From Mesorhizobium loti (GTDB lineage Bacteria > Pseudomonadota > Alphaproteobacteria > Rhizobiales > Rhizobiaceae), in the NCBI RefSeq assembly GCF_013170705.1, contig NZ_CP033334.1, positions 868,001-932,000 on the forward strand: DNA of 64,000 bases, written 5' to 3'. This document shows, one piece after another, positions 7,642 to 16,440 of this stretch. The first letter of the stretch is position 1. Every line of letters starts with the position of its first letter. The translations under genes and the position numbers were made by a program. The notes beneath the pieces were generated by a model. The model worked only from the letters and a program-made list of their open reading frames with translations, was not told the DNA's origin and did no database searches.

Positions 7642-9684
7642 CTACACCGCGATCCTTGGCCGTCCCGAGGCCACCGCCACGACATGCGCCTCGATGAACA
7701 TGCGCTGGGCTTCGACCGTCGAAACCCTGAATTCGGTCGCGACGTCGATCTCGGCGTTGTCGGTGCCGGCGTCCCGGGCGCGCTCGGCGACAATCGCCCG
7801 CACATCGGCCTCGGCCGCCGCGATCGCAGCCGCCTCGTCGAGGAAATCGCGCACCGTCTCACCCGAGGCAAGCCGGAACAGGCCCTCCTTGGGCTGGCTG
7901 ACCCGCGCTTCGGCCGATACCCTGACCTGGCCGACGACGGCGCCGAGCGCGTTGGCGACATCGGTGTCTTCCGGCACCACGCAGTCATTGCCGACCAGGG
8001 GCGCCAGGCCGGCATAATGCAGCGGCGCCGAGGCGCCGAGGCCGATGACGGGGCGGTCGAGCGCGACGCTCAGCCGGGCGATACCGGGATGAGCGTCGAC
8101 GGCGCGCTGCACCAGCGCGTGCGCCACGGTCGCGGCGCCATCGAGCCCGTCCTCGGCGAAAGCGGTTTCAAGGATGTATTCGGCCGACCAGCGTGTCAGC
8201 GTCACCAGCACCCGCTCCGAGATCACCTCCGGTGAAGCCGCGATGGGCTGGCCACGACCGTCGCGCTTGCGGGCGAACAGGTCGGCGCCGAGGCGGGCGG
8301 TGGCGGCATCCCAGTTGGCCTGCTTGCCGAGCACATGCGCCGCGTCCGACGGGGTGAAGCCGCAAATATGCACCAGCCCGCGCGAGACCAGCCGGTTCAA
8401 GGTGGCGTTCTGGGCATTCGACGTCAGCAGCCTGTCGAGGGCGAGCGGGGTCGCGCCGATCGCCTCGTAGAGCCGCGCTTCCGGGGCGGTCAGCCCGGCG
8501 GCGAGCCTGTCTGGAACGCCGGTGCGAACCGCGAAGCGGCCGTCCATGCGGCCGGTGTTGGGCGCGCGCAGCTGACGCTCGAGCTCTGACGTCACCGCCT
8601 CGCCATGCGCCATGCCGGCCAGCGCCAAAGGCACCAGGCGGCGCGGCCCAAGCAGGATTTTCGGGTTGAGCGCGCCATCCTCCAGCGCCACTTCGGAATC
8701 GCCGCCCAGGCCGAAAGTGCGCATGGCGACGGCCTCGACCATGGTACGGAAGCCGCCGACGGTGGCGCCTTCCGGGTCGAGCCGCGGCCGGCCGTTGTCG
8801 AGCACGGCGACGTCGGTGGTGGTGCCGCCAATGTCGGACACCATGGCATTGTCGAGCCCGGTCATGTGGCGGGCACCGACCAGGCTGGCGGCGGGGCCGG
8901 AGAGAATGGTCTCGATCGGCCGCTGGCGGGCGAACGCCGCCGAGACCAGCGCGCCGTCGCCGCGCACCACCATCAGCGGGGCGGCGATGTTACGCTCTGT
9001 GAGAAAGCCTTCGGTCGCTGCCACCAAGCGGTCGATCATCGAGATCAGCCTGGCGTTGAGCAGCGTGGTCAGCGCCCGACGCGGGCCGCCGAGCTTGGCC
9101 GACAGTTCGTGGCTTGCCGTGACCGGCAGGCCGGTCTTCTCGCGGATCAGTTCGCGGGCGGCGATCTCGTGCGCCGGATTGCGGGTGGCGAAATAGGCGC
9201 AGACGGCAAAGCCGGACACCGAGGCGCCGAGTTCCGGCAAGGCGGCTTCAAGCCCGGACAGGTCGAGCTTGGCGGCATTGCCGTGGACATCATGGCCGCC
9301 CGGGCAAAACACCACCGGATCGGTGCCGAGCGCCGTCTTCAGCCCGTCACGGGCGAGGTCGGCCTCGGAGAAGCCGATCATGACCAGCGCGACGCGGCCG
9401 CCCTGGCCCTCGACCAGCGCATTGGTGGCGAGTGTCGTCGACATCGAGACCAGCTTGATGTCAGCCGGATCGGTGCCGGCCTTTTCGAGCACCGCGTCGA
9501 CGGCGCCGGAAATGCCGACGGCCAGATCGTGCCTGGTGGTCAGTGACTTGGCCTTGGCCAGCACCTTGCCCTTGTTCGGCCCCTGCTGCGGGCCTTCGGT
9601 TTCAGACCACAGCACGGCATCGGTATAGGTGCCGCCGGTGTCGATGCCGAGGAACAGGGGGGTTGGCTTGGTCTTGGCGGTCAT
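7642..9684 (-). CDS. Hydantoinase/oxoprolinase family protein, HyuA type
   Basis: A 680-residue ATP-dependent hydantoinase/5-oxoprolinase A-type subunit of the actin-like ATPase fold. The N-terminal phosphate-binding motif is GIDTGGTYTDAV, and a second nucleotide motif is VSDIGGTTTDVAVL near residue 295. Members hydrolyse cyclic amides such as hydantoins, N-methylhydantoin or 5-oxoproline; the substrate cannot be told from sequence. The usual HyuB partner is not next to it: both sides are repeats, followed by unrelated genes. The ribosome site is weak (GCGAAAAA before the ATG). It may pair with a B subunit elsewhere or act alone. Confidence 0.85.
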   Translation of the reverse strand: MTAKTKPTPLFLGIDTGGTYTDAVLWSETEGPQQGPNKGKVLAKAKSLTTRHDLAVGISGAVDAVLEKAGTDPADIKLVSMSTTLATNALVEGQGGRVALVMIGFSEADLARDGLKTALGTDPVVFCPGGHDVHGNAAKLDLSGLEAALPELGASVSGFAVCAYFATRNPAHEIAARELIREKTGLPVTASHELSAKLGGPRRALTTLLNARLISMIDRLVAATEGFLTERNIAAPLMVVRGDGALVSAAFARQRPIETILSGPAASLVGARHMTGLDNAMVSDIGGTTTDVAVLDNGRPRLDPEGATVGGFRTMVEAVAMRTFGLGGDSEVALEDGALNPKILLGPRRLVPLALAGMAHGEAVTSELERQLRAPNTGRMDGRFAVRTGVPDRLAAGLTAPEARLYEAIGATPLALDRLLTSNAQNATLNRLVSRGLVHICGFTPSDAAHVLGKQANWDAATARLGADLFARKRDGRGQPIAASPEVISERVLVTLTRWSAEYILETAFAEDGLDGAATVAHALVQRAVDAHPGIARLSVALDRPVIGLGASAPLHYAGLAPLVGNDCVVPEDTDVANALGAVVGQVRVSAEARVSQPKEGLFRLASGETVRDFLDEAAAIAAAEADVRAIVAERARDAGTDNAEIDVATEFRVSTVEAQRMFIEAHVVAVASGRPRIAV

Positions 9685-9769
9685 TTTTTCGCGGGTCCGA
9701 GAGGTCTTCTGCCCCGCCCCTTAGCCGATACGGACTTACGGATAAAGGCGCGAGCGCTGGGCCAGTGTA

Positions 9770-9961
9770 ATCTCCCCCCTCGAGGGGGAGATGTCGCCGA
9801 AGGCGACAGAGGGGGTCGGTTCGACCGGATGCGACGACCTTCTAGCCTTGAAAAGAAGGATGCCAGCGCCTCACGCGCCAACGTTCTGCCGCAGGAGGTC
9901 GCGTCCCGTCGTACCGACCCCCTCTGGCCTGCCGGCCATCTCCCCCTCGAGGGGGGAGATT
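9770..9961. repeat. Palindrome-rich intergenic repeat, copy 2
   Basis: Same family as the repeat at 7482-7636, but the hairpin arms are exchanged: here the TCGCCGAAGGCGA palindrome is on the left and the GGCCTGCCGGCC palindrome on the right. Both copies share the inner motif GCAGGAGGTCGCGTCCC in the same orientation. The unit fills the space between the hydantoinase start and the CDGSH gene stop. The mosaic layout suggests recombination between repeat halves. Confidence 0.8.
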
Positions 9962-9967
9962 CCTGCC

Positions 9968-10594
9968 TTAGCCCACAAACCCAACCTTCTTATGCGACCC
10001 GTCGCAAAACGGCTTGTTGGCCGAGTGGCCGCAACGGCAGAGGAAGGCGCGTTGCGTGCGGTCGATCGTATGGCCGGTGCCGGTGACGATTTCGACATTG
10101 CCCTCGAGCTTGAGCGGGCCGTTGGTGGTCGGCGTCACGTTCAGCGGGCCATTGCGTGCTTCGAGCGCCGGCGCGTCCTTCAGTGCCGGTTCGCCGGTGG
10201 CGGTGAAGCCGGCCTTGCCGTGGCTGCCGTCGCAGAAGGGCTTGTTTTCCGATGCGCCGCAGCGGCACAGCGTGGCGCGATAAAAGGTCTCGCCGTCGAG
10301 CACGATCTCGGCGTGGACGGCGAGCGGGCCGTTTTCGCGCAACCGCACGGTGTTGACCACCGGCGGCTGTTCCTGCGGCCCGCCATCCTTCCTGACATAG
10401 GTGATGGCGCCGGACGGGCAGCTTTCGGCGATGGCGACGATCTTTTCGACGCTGGCCGCCTCGGGGTGGATCCACTGCCCCGGCGCATTGGGCACGAAGA
10501 CATGCGGGTCGCCGAGCACGCAATTGCGCGAATGGATGCAGCGCTTGCCGGAAAATCCGACGTCGATTTTATCGCTTTCGACCATGCCGGCCAT
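9968..10594 (-). CDS. CDGSH iron-sulfur protein with an N-terminal 4Fe-4S mono-cluster domain
   Basis: A 208-residue protein with three iron-sulfur modules. Residues 1-70 form a divergent mono-cluster ferredoxin-like domain (CIHSRNC, later ESCPSGAI). Two CDGSH zinc-finger-type 2Fe-2S motifs follow: CRCGASENKPFCDGSH near residue 115 and CRCGHSANKPFCDGSH near 190. Bacterial members are thought to serve in redox or iron-sulfur handling; the precise role is unknown. It stands alone between a repeat and the Cys-rich secreted gene. Confidence 0.9.
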   Translation of the reverse strand: MAGMVESDKIDVGFSGKRCIHSRNCVLGDPHVFVPNAPGQWIHPEAASVEKIVAIAESCPSGAITYVRKDGGPQEQPPVVNTVRLRENGPLAVHAEIVLDGETFYRATLCRCGASENKPFCDGSHGKAGFTATGEPALKDAPALEARNGPLNVTPTTNGPLKLEGNVEIVTGTGHTIDRTQRAFLCRCGHSANKPFCDGSHKKVGFVG

Positions 10595-10715
10595 CGCGGT
10601 GCTCCTGTTGCCTGGAGCACGCCGCGTTTCAAAGGAAGCCGCGCGGCGTGCCCGGGGTGATCGTCTCGGCGCAGGCTATGGCTCGAACAGGAAAACCGTC
10701 AAGCTGGCAAACCGG

Positions 10716-11087
10716 TCAGGGGACGAGATCGATCTCCTCGGTCTCGCCGCCGCTGCAGGTGTAGCAGCAGTCGTCACATTTTTCCTTGTTGCCGGGACCG
10801 ACGCCCCAATAGGTGCCTTCGTCGCCATCGACCCAGGCGCCGTAGCAGATCGATTCGCCCTCGTTGCAGGAGATCGGCAGCGACTTGGTTTCGCCGTCGT
10901 CGAGGTAGAAATCCTTGCCTTCGCCCGGCCAGACATAGTCGCGATCCTGGCTGTAGAGCTCAAGGCGCATGGCATTGGGATGGCTGTTCTTGACTGTAAA
11001 GGTGACGTCGCCGGCATGGGCGGCAGGCGCAAACAGGACGGCAAGCGAAAACGCGGCGGCTAGCCGGCGCGCGAACGTGAAAAACAT
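10716..11087 (-). CDS. Small Cys-rich secreted protein, paralog 1
   Basis: A 123-residue exported protein. The start at 11087 gives a clean signal peptide (basic MFFTFARR, hydrophobic core, AHA-G cleavage) and has a GGGGG ribosome site; the longer frame does not. The mature part has a beta-rich VTFTVKNSHPNAMRLELYS, an IPxQD-like WPGEGK segment, then CNEGESICYGAWVDG, a CDDCCYTC cluster and the end EIDLVP. The six cysteines suggest disulfides or metal binding in the periplasm. A paralog at 13222-13578 shares every one of these landmarks. I do not recognise a named family. Confidence 0.75.
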   Translation of the reverse strand: MFFTFARRLAAAFSLAVLFAPAAHAGDVTFTVKNSHPNAMRLELYSQDRDYVWPGEGKDFYLDDGETKSLPISCNEGESICYGAWVDGDEGTYWGVGPGNKEKCDDCCYTCSGGETEEIDLVP

Positions 11088-11214
11088 GGAAGCCCCCGAT
11101 GAAGAATCGGCCCCCACGGCCGATGGAGGGGATCATGCCATGACGCGGGCGGGCGCTAAAGGGATGATGGCGACAATCCAAGACTTAATCCGACGCCTGA
11201 TCTCAAGACTTCGC

Positions 11215-11463
11215 CTATCGCTGCCAGAACGGCAGCTTGGCGATTTCATCCTCGACCTGTCGTCTGGTCAGGCCGATATCATCGATCAGATGCGGATTGA
11301 CCTCCGAGATTCGCTTGAGGTCCCAGCGATAGCGTGTCCGTTCGCGCCAGGCCGCGATGGTGTTTCGCAGGGTCGCAAGGCTATAGCGACGACGCGAGGC
11401 CTGCCCCACGGGGGTTCCCCGCCGTACGGCCTGATGCGGGGCCGATGCAAAGCTATTGGTCAT
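11215..11463 (-). CDS. DUF1127 domain protein
   Basis: An 82-residue protein. The start at 11463 is preferred over a longer frame because GGAGG precedes it by seven bases. The C-terminal 45 residues are the Arg-rich DUF1127 (YjiS-like) domain: WRERTRYRWDLKRISE followed by DDIGLTRRQVEDEI. In alphaproteobacteria small DUF1127 proteins have been linked to RNA binding and to phosphate and carbon homeostasis; this one has a longer, low-complexity N-terminus than the minimal forms. It lies between the first Cys-rich protein and a CadC-like regulator. Confidence 0.85.
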   Translation of the reverse strand: MTNSFASAPHQAVRRGTPVGQASRRRYSLATLRNTIAAWRERTRYRWDLKRISEVNPHLIDDIGLTRRQVEDEIAKLPFWQR

Positions 11464-11636
11464 GGCAACCTCCATGTGGCTTGGAGCCCAAACGGTTTGA
11501 GAATGGGCAACCCTCGAACTGAAAGAGGCTGAATTCTGCAGGATACCGACGGCGCCGTAATTAAGCCCTGCCAAATAGTTCCCAAAAGTTGCAAATGGGT
11601 TCTAACCCTTTGTTTTGGCGTCATTCCCCGGTGAAA

Positions 11637-11690
11637 GCGCATCGCGTTTTCCGATAAACCGCTTCACGCTTTTCCCGGAATTGCTCTATA
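11637..11690. repeat. Dispersed short repeat (CGCTTCACGCTTTTCCCGGAATTGCTC type)
   Basis: Contains AAACCGCTTCACGCTTTTC followed by CCGGAATTGCTC. Related copies occur at 18480-18532, 31014-31064 and, degenerate, 21358-21402. Each has the core AACCGnTnCACnCTTTTC followed by TGGAATTGCT or a close variant. This copy ends one base before the CadC-like regulator gene, so it sits in its promoter or leader. Confidence 0.65.
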
Positions 11691-11691
11691 G

Positions 11692-13209
11692 ATGCGCGCT
11701 ATGCAGGGATCGCGCTTTGCCTTTGGTCCGTTCGTGCTTGATCCGGGTGCGGGAACGCTGCTTCGGAACGACGATCCCGTTGCCGTCGGCTATCGCGGGC
11801 TGAAGCTGCTTGCGGCGCTCGTCGGACGGCCAGGCGAAATCCTGGAGAAAGCCGAATTGATGGACGCGGTGTGGCCGGACACGGCGGTTGAGGAAGGCAA
11901 CCTCACGGTCCAGATCGCACAGCTGCGCAAGCTGCTCGGGCCGCCCGCCGACGGCGGCGAATGGATATCGACGGTTCCGCGCGTCGGCTACCGCTTCACG
12001 GGCGCCATCAAGCAGCTCGACCGCGCGAAGCGAAAACCCTTGCCGCTGCCCGACAAACCGTCGATCGCGGTGCTGCCTTTCGTCAACCTCGGCAACGACC
12101 CCGAGCAGGAGGCCTTCGCCGACGGGTTGACCGAAGATTTGATCACCGACCTGTCCAGGGCCCCGGGCCTGTTCGTCATCGCGCGCAACTCGACCTTTGC
12201 CTACAAGGGCAAGGCGATGGACGTGCGCGCGATCGCCGAGGAGCTTGGCGTGCGCTACCTCCTGGAAGGGAGTGCGAGGCGCGCGGCGGGACGCGTGCGC
12301 ATCAACGCGCAGCTGGTCGACGCGGTGAGCGGCGAGCATCTGTGGGCGGAACGCTTCGATCGCGGCCTGGACGATATCTTTGCCGTCCAGGACGAGGCCA
12401 CGGCCAAGATCGTGGAGGCGCTGCTCGGCCGGCTGCGCGCGCCGCCGGCACGCAACCGGCCGACAAATCTCGAGGCCTACGATCTGTGCGTGCGGGCGCG
12501 CAAGCTGATCGACGATTCACCGCAGTCGGCACGGGAAGCGCATCTGATGCTGACGCGTGCGCTGGCGCTCGATCCGGACTACGCCGAGGCCTATCGCTGG
12601 CTTGCCATGAACCACTGGATGGGATGGGTGCATTGGGGCGAGCCGGTCGAACCCAACCGTCGCATTGCCCTGGAGCTGGCGCGCAAGGCCGTGGCGATCG
12701 ACCCCAATGATGCCGGCTGCCACTGGGTGCTCGGCAATCTGCTTGCCTATGAGCGCGACTTCGAAGAGGCCGATGCCGAATTCGCCAGGGCATTCGAGCT
12801 CGACCCCAACGAGGCGGACGCCTGGGCGACACTGTCTGATATCACGACACTGGCCGGGCGGGTCGCGGAAGGCCTCGAGCAGATCCGCAAGGCGTTCCGG
12901 CTGAATCCGTTTCCGGCAAGCTGGTACTATCTCACCCTTGGCCAGGCGCAATATGCGGCGCGCGACTACGAGGCCGCCGTCGAGACGCTGCGCCGGGACG
13001 AGACCTACCGGACGAGCTCACGCCGTTTCCTGGCGGCAAGCCTGGCCCAACTCGGCCGGCTCGACGAGGCGCGCGCCGAGGTCGAGCTGTTCCTCGTCGG
13101 CAACCCGCACTTCACAACCCGCCACTGGGTCTGGACGGAGCCATTCCGCGACACCGCGATGCTTGAGCATTTCGTCGACGGCTTCCGCAAGGCCGGTTTG
13201 CCGGACTGA
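11692..13209 (+). CDS. CadC-like winged-helix regulator with TolB-like and TPR domains
   Basis: A 505-residue soluble regulator. Residues about 8-105 form an OmpR/CadC winged helix (FGPFVLDPGAGTLLRND, then VGYRF at the wing). Residues 120-260 form the TolB-N-like domain seen in such proteins (SIAVLPFVNLGNDPEQEAFA, ADGLTEDLITDLS). The rest is a run of tetratricopeptide repeats. No transmembrane segment is seen, unlike true CadC. An in-frame ATG at 11701 is an alternative start. It is convergent with the second Cys-rich gene, 12 bp away, and shares its C-terminal architecture with the regulator at 16441. Confidence 0.85.
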   Translation: MRAMQGSRFAFGPFVLDPGAGTLLRNDDPVAVGYRGLKLLAALVGRPGEILEKAELMDAVWPDTAVEEGNLTVQIAQLRKLLGPPADGGEWISTVPRVGYRFTGAIKQLDRAKRKPLPLPDKPSIAVLPFVNLGNDPEQEAFADGLTEDLITDLSRAPGLFVIARNSTFAYKGKAMDVRAIAEELGVRYLLEGSARRAAGRVRINAQLVDAVSGEHLWAERFDRGLDDIFAVQDEATAKIVEALLGRLRAPPARNRPTNLEAYDLCVRARKLIDDSPQSAREAHLMLTRALALDPDYAEAYRWLAMNHWMGWVHWGEPVEPNRRIALELARKAVAIDPNDAGCHWVLGNLLAYERDFEEADAEFARAFELDPNEADAWATLSDITTLAGRVAEGLEQIRKAFRLNPFPASWYYLTLGQAQYAARDYEAAVETLRRDETYRTSSRRFLAASLAQLGRLDEARAEVELFLVGNPHFTTRHWVWTEPFRDTAMLEHFVDGFRKAGLPD

Positions 13210-13221
13210 CGTGCCGGTCGA

Positions 13222-13578
13222 TCACGGCACCAGATCGATCGTCTCGGTGGAGTGTTCCACGCAGATGAAGCAGCAATTGTCGCAAGGCTGGTCGTTGTCC
13301 GGCCCGACGCCGGCCGAGATCTGGTCGTTACCGTCGACCCAGGCGCCATAGCAGATGCGCTCGCCCTGATTGCAGGACAGCGGCACCGATTTCTGCGAGC
13401 CCGGATCGATCAGGAACACCTTGTCGTTGCCCGGCCAGACCGTCTCGCGGTCGCGGCTGAACAGCTCGACCGCAACCGCGCGGCTGTGCAGGTTCTTGAC
13501 GAAGAAGGCCATGTCGGCGGCTTTGGCTGAATTGGTGCAGACCAGCGCCACGAGCACGGCCATACGAAAGAGCGTCAC
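13222..13578 (-). CDS. Small Cys-rich secreted protein, paralog 2
   Basis: A 118-residue exported protein starting at GTG 13578, chosen because GGGAGG lies eight bases upstream and because it gives a signal peptide (TLFRMAVLVALVCTNSAKA). It aligns with the protein at 10716-11087: FFVKNLHSRAVAVELFSRD, TVWPGNDK, CNQGERICYGAWVDG, CDNCCFIC and the same IDLVP end. The cysteine pattern is conserved while much of the rest differs, which points to a structural role for the cysteines. Its function is unknown. It is the convergent neighbour of the CadC-like regulator. Confidence 0.75.
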   Translation of the reverse strand: MTLFRMAVLVALVCTNSAKAADMAFFVKNLHSRAVAVELFSRDRETVWPGNDKVFLIDPGSQKSVPLSCNQGERICYGAWVDGNDQISAGVGPDNDQPCDNCCFICVEHSTETIDLVP

Positions 13579-13646
13579 GGTCTGGCCTCCCGAATCATCG
13601 CCGCAGAATCGCATGGCCGCCCGTGCCTGTCGCTCGCGTTTTCCGG

Positions 13647-15134
13647 CTATTTCCCGGAAGGCCCCTGCGCCGTGATCTCCCGCCCGAGCCGCAGCGTCTC
13701 ACCGACCAGAAGGTCGAGGTCGTCGCGCCTTGTGCGATGGTTGGCGATCGCCACGCGCAGCCAGTGCTCGCCATGCACGGTGGTGTCGGAGAGGGTGGCA
13801 ATACCTTGCTCCTGCAACCGCAGCATGATCTCGGTGTTGAGCGCCTTCAGCGCCTCGCCCTTGACGCCAGGCTGGTAGCGGAAGCAGACGATATTGATGG
13901 TCGGCTGTATCGCCAGCTCCAGCAGCGGCTCGGCCTCGATGCGTTCGGCGAGATAGAGCGCCTGCGCGATGTTCTGGTCGATCAGGCGGCCGAACTTGTC
14001 GACGCCATGCTCCTTCAGCGCCATCCAGACCTTGAGCGCGCGAAAGCCGCGCGACGTCTGCAGGCCGTAGTCGTGCAGCCATTCGCCTGAGGCAAGACCG
14101 CGCGGCATCGATTCCAGATATTCCGGCGTCACCGCGAAGGTCCGGCGATGCGCGATTGCGTCCCTGACCAGGGCGCAGCCGACCTCGAATGGCGCGTGCA
14201 GCCATTTGTGCGGATCGAGCGCGACCGAATCGGCCCATTCGATGCCGGCAACGCGATGCGCGTTATCAGGCGCAATCGCGATCAGCGCGCCGATGCAGCC
14301 ATCGACATGAAACCACAGGTCTTCCTCATGAGCGAGTTTGGCCAGCGCCCGCAGATCGTCGATCGCCCCGGTGTTGACCGTGCCGGCATTGCCGATGACG
14401 CAGGCCGGTCTGAAACCCGCCGCGCGATCCTCCGATATCGCTGCTCGCAAGGCCGATATATCGATGCGCAACCCGGCATCGGTCGGGATCCGGCGCAGCG
14501 CCCGATTGCCGAGGCCAAGCGCTTCCATCGCCTTGCGATGGCAGGAGTGGACCTGGTCCGAGCCATAGAAGCGCAGCGGCTTTTCGATCGCGGCGACGCC
14601 GTGCTCGCGCACGTCGATGCCGGCCTTGGTGTTGCGCGCCACCGTCAGCCCGATGATGTTGGCCATCGAGCCGCCGCTGACCAGCGTGCCGGAGGCGGAA
14701 GCGGGAAAGCCCAGCATCTGCTTGCACCAATTGACCACCTGGCCGTCCATCAGCCCGGCGGCGTGGTTGCCGCCGCCGAGGTTGGATCCCTGGATTGCCG
14801 CCAGGAAGTCGCCGAGCGCACCGGTGAAGTTGCTCGAGCCCATGTACCAGGCCCAGAAACGCGGATGGACGTTGCCCATCGGGTAGGACATCACGGTGCG
14901 CGAGACCTCGCCATAGACAGCGGCCAGCGGCGCCGGCGATCGCGGCAAGGGTGCCGAGAAAGCTTCCCTCACATCCGCCGGCATCTCCCGCCAGGCCGGC
15001 CGGTCCCTGATATCGCTGAGATAACCGACGGCATCATCGATTACCTGATGCGACAGGGCCTGCACAGCGGCCCAGTCGGCGGGGTCGAGCGTTTCCTCGG
15101 CCACCGTGCCGAGGGCCTCCTGCGCGATATCCAT
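13647..15134 (-). CDS. PLP-dependent group II decarboxylase
   Basis: A 495-residue decarboxylase of the aromatic-L-amino-acid/glutamate/cysteine-sulfinate family. The Schiff-base lysine is in SVALDPHKWLHAPFEVG; a cofactor-binding region LVSGGSMANIIGL and the HVDGCIGA segment with the conserved Asp are also present. The start at 15134 has GGGAG upstream and follows the cysteine-synthase-like gene by 13 bp, so the two form an operon. The pairing suggests that the lyase makes a beta-substituted alanine and this enzyme removes its carboxyl group (for example cysteate or cysteine sulfinate to taurine or hypotaurine). That product assignment is inference. Confidence 0.85.
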   Translation of the reverse strand: MDIAQEALGTVAEETLDPADWAAVQALSHQVIDDAVGYLSDIRDRPAWREMPADVREAFSAPLPRSPAPLAAVYGEVSRTVMSYPMGNVHPRFWAWYMGSSNFTGALGDFLAAIQGSNLGGGNHAAGLMDGQVVNWCKQMLGFPASASGTLVSGGSMANIIGLTVARNTKAGIDVREHGVAAIEKPLRFYGSDQVHSCHRKAMEALGLGNRALRRIPTDAGLRIDISALRAAISEDRAAGFRPACVIGNAGTVNTGAIDDLRALAKLAHEEDLWFHVDGCIGALIAIAPDNAHRVAGIEWADSVALDPHKWLHAPFEVGCALVRDAIAHRRTFAVTPEYLESMPRGLASGEWLHDYGLQTSRGFRALKVWMALKEHGVDKFGRLIDQNIAQALYLAERIEAEPLLELAIQPTINIVCFRYQPGVKGEALKALNTEIMLRLQEQGIATLSDTTVHGEHWLRVAIANHRTRRDDLDLLVGETLRLGREITAQGPSGK

Positions 15135-15147
15135 GACCGGGCTCCCG

Positions 15148-16236
15148 TCAGGCCGCCGGGAACTGGCAGCCGGGCGTCGAGCGCGACAGCGCCATCTCGT
15201 CGGCATCCATCTCGGCCTCGATGCCGTCGAACAGCGGCGTCGACATGTAGCGCTCGCCAGTGTCGGGCAGCATGCACAGGATCACCGATCCGGCCGCCGC
15301 CTTCTCCGCGACCTGCCGTGCCACGGCGAAGGTGGCGCCGCCGGAAATGCCGGTGAAGATGCCCTCCTTCTGCGCCAGGGCCTTGGCCCATTTGATGCCC
15401 TCGGGCCCCGCGATCGGGATCACTTCGTCATAGAGGCCGGCGTCGATCGCTTCCTGCAGCACATTGGGGATGAAGTCCGGCGTCCAGCCCTGGACGGGAT
15501 GCGGCTCGAAGGCCGGATGGCTGGCGGCGGGGGCGCCATGGGCGCCGCGCTGCTGCGCCTTGCCGCTGCCGACCAGCTGGGCGTTGGCCGGTTCGCAGAG
15601 CACGATGCGGGTGTCCGGCCGCTCGCGGCGCAACACGCGCGCCACGCCGACGACGGTACCGCCAGTGCCATAGCCGGTGACGAAGCAATCGAGCCGCGAC
15701 CCGGCGAAATCATTGACGATCTCGCGCGCCGTGGTCGCCTCGTGGATGGCCGCATTGGCCGCCGTCTCGAACTGGCGGGCGAGGAACCAGCCATTGGCCT
15801 CGGCCAGTTCAACCGCCTTCTTGTACATGCCGAAGCCCTTTTCGGCGCGCGGCGTCAGCACCACCTTGGCGCCCAGCATGCGCATCAGCTTGCGGCGTTC
15901 GACGGAGAAGCTGTCGGCCATGGTGACGACCAGCGGATAGGCCTTTTGCGCACAGACCATGGCAAGCCCGATACCGGTGTTGCCGCTGGTCGCCTCGACC
16001 ACGGTCTGGCCAGGCTTCAGCGCGCCGCTGCGCTCGCCCTCCTCGATGATGTTGAGCGCAAGCCTGTCCTTCACCGAGGCGCCTGGGTTGAAGAACTCGG
16101 CCTTGACATAGATCGTCGCATGGGTCGGTCCGAGATTGTTGATGCGCACCACCGGCGTATCGCCGACAGTGTCGAGAATGCTGTCGAACAGGCGGCCGCG
16201 TCCGGTCGTGGTCCTGATTTTCTGCTTATTCAACAT
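15148..16236 (-). CDS. Cysteine-synthase-like PLP enzyme
   Basis: A 362-residue fold-type II PLP enzyme of the CysK/CBS family. The lysine is in NPGASVKDR and the substrate loop is EATSGNTGIG; the phosphate-binding GYGTGGTV is present. It is longer than the housekeeping CysK at 44574 and differs in the region VGSGKAQQRG to HPVQGWTPDFIPNVL. A housekeeping CysK exists in the same window, so this copy is likely specialised for another nucleophile or acceptor. It is the first gene of a two-gene operon with the PLP decarboxylase and diverges from the BTAD-type regulator. Confidence 0.85.
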   Translation of the reverse strand: MLNKQKIRTTTGRGRLFDSILDTVGDTPVVRINNLGPTHATIYVKAEFFNPGASVKDRLALNIIEEGERSGALKPGQTVVEATSGNTGIGLAMVCAQKAYPLVVTMADSFSVERRKLMRMLGAKVVLTPRAEKGFGMYKKAVELAEANGWFLARQFETAANAAIHEATTAREIVNDFAGSRLDCFVTGYGTGGTVVGVARVLRRERPDTRIVLCEPANAQLVGSGKAQQRGAHGAPAASHPAFEPHPVQGWTPDFIPNVLQEAIDAGLYDEVIPIAGPEGIKWAKALAQKEGIFTGISGGATFAVARQVAEKAAAGSVILCMLPDTGERYMSTPLFDGIEAEMDADEMALSRSTPGCQFPAA

Positions 16237-16440
16237 CGTTGATCTCCTCGATCGTGTTCATTTTCACAGGCCGGTTACAAACCGACGGTTTGGGCGGCGA
16301 GGTTTCGAGACATGGCCGCGTTAGGACTGGCGTGCCGACGATGCGGCAATAACGATACCCGGCGTGGAAATTCGCCGCCGGATGCGCCGTGTCGTGTTTG
16401 GTGATACAGCAAGGGCCGATGGGCCAGCGTGGGAGCAGGC

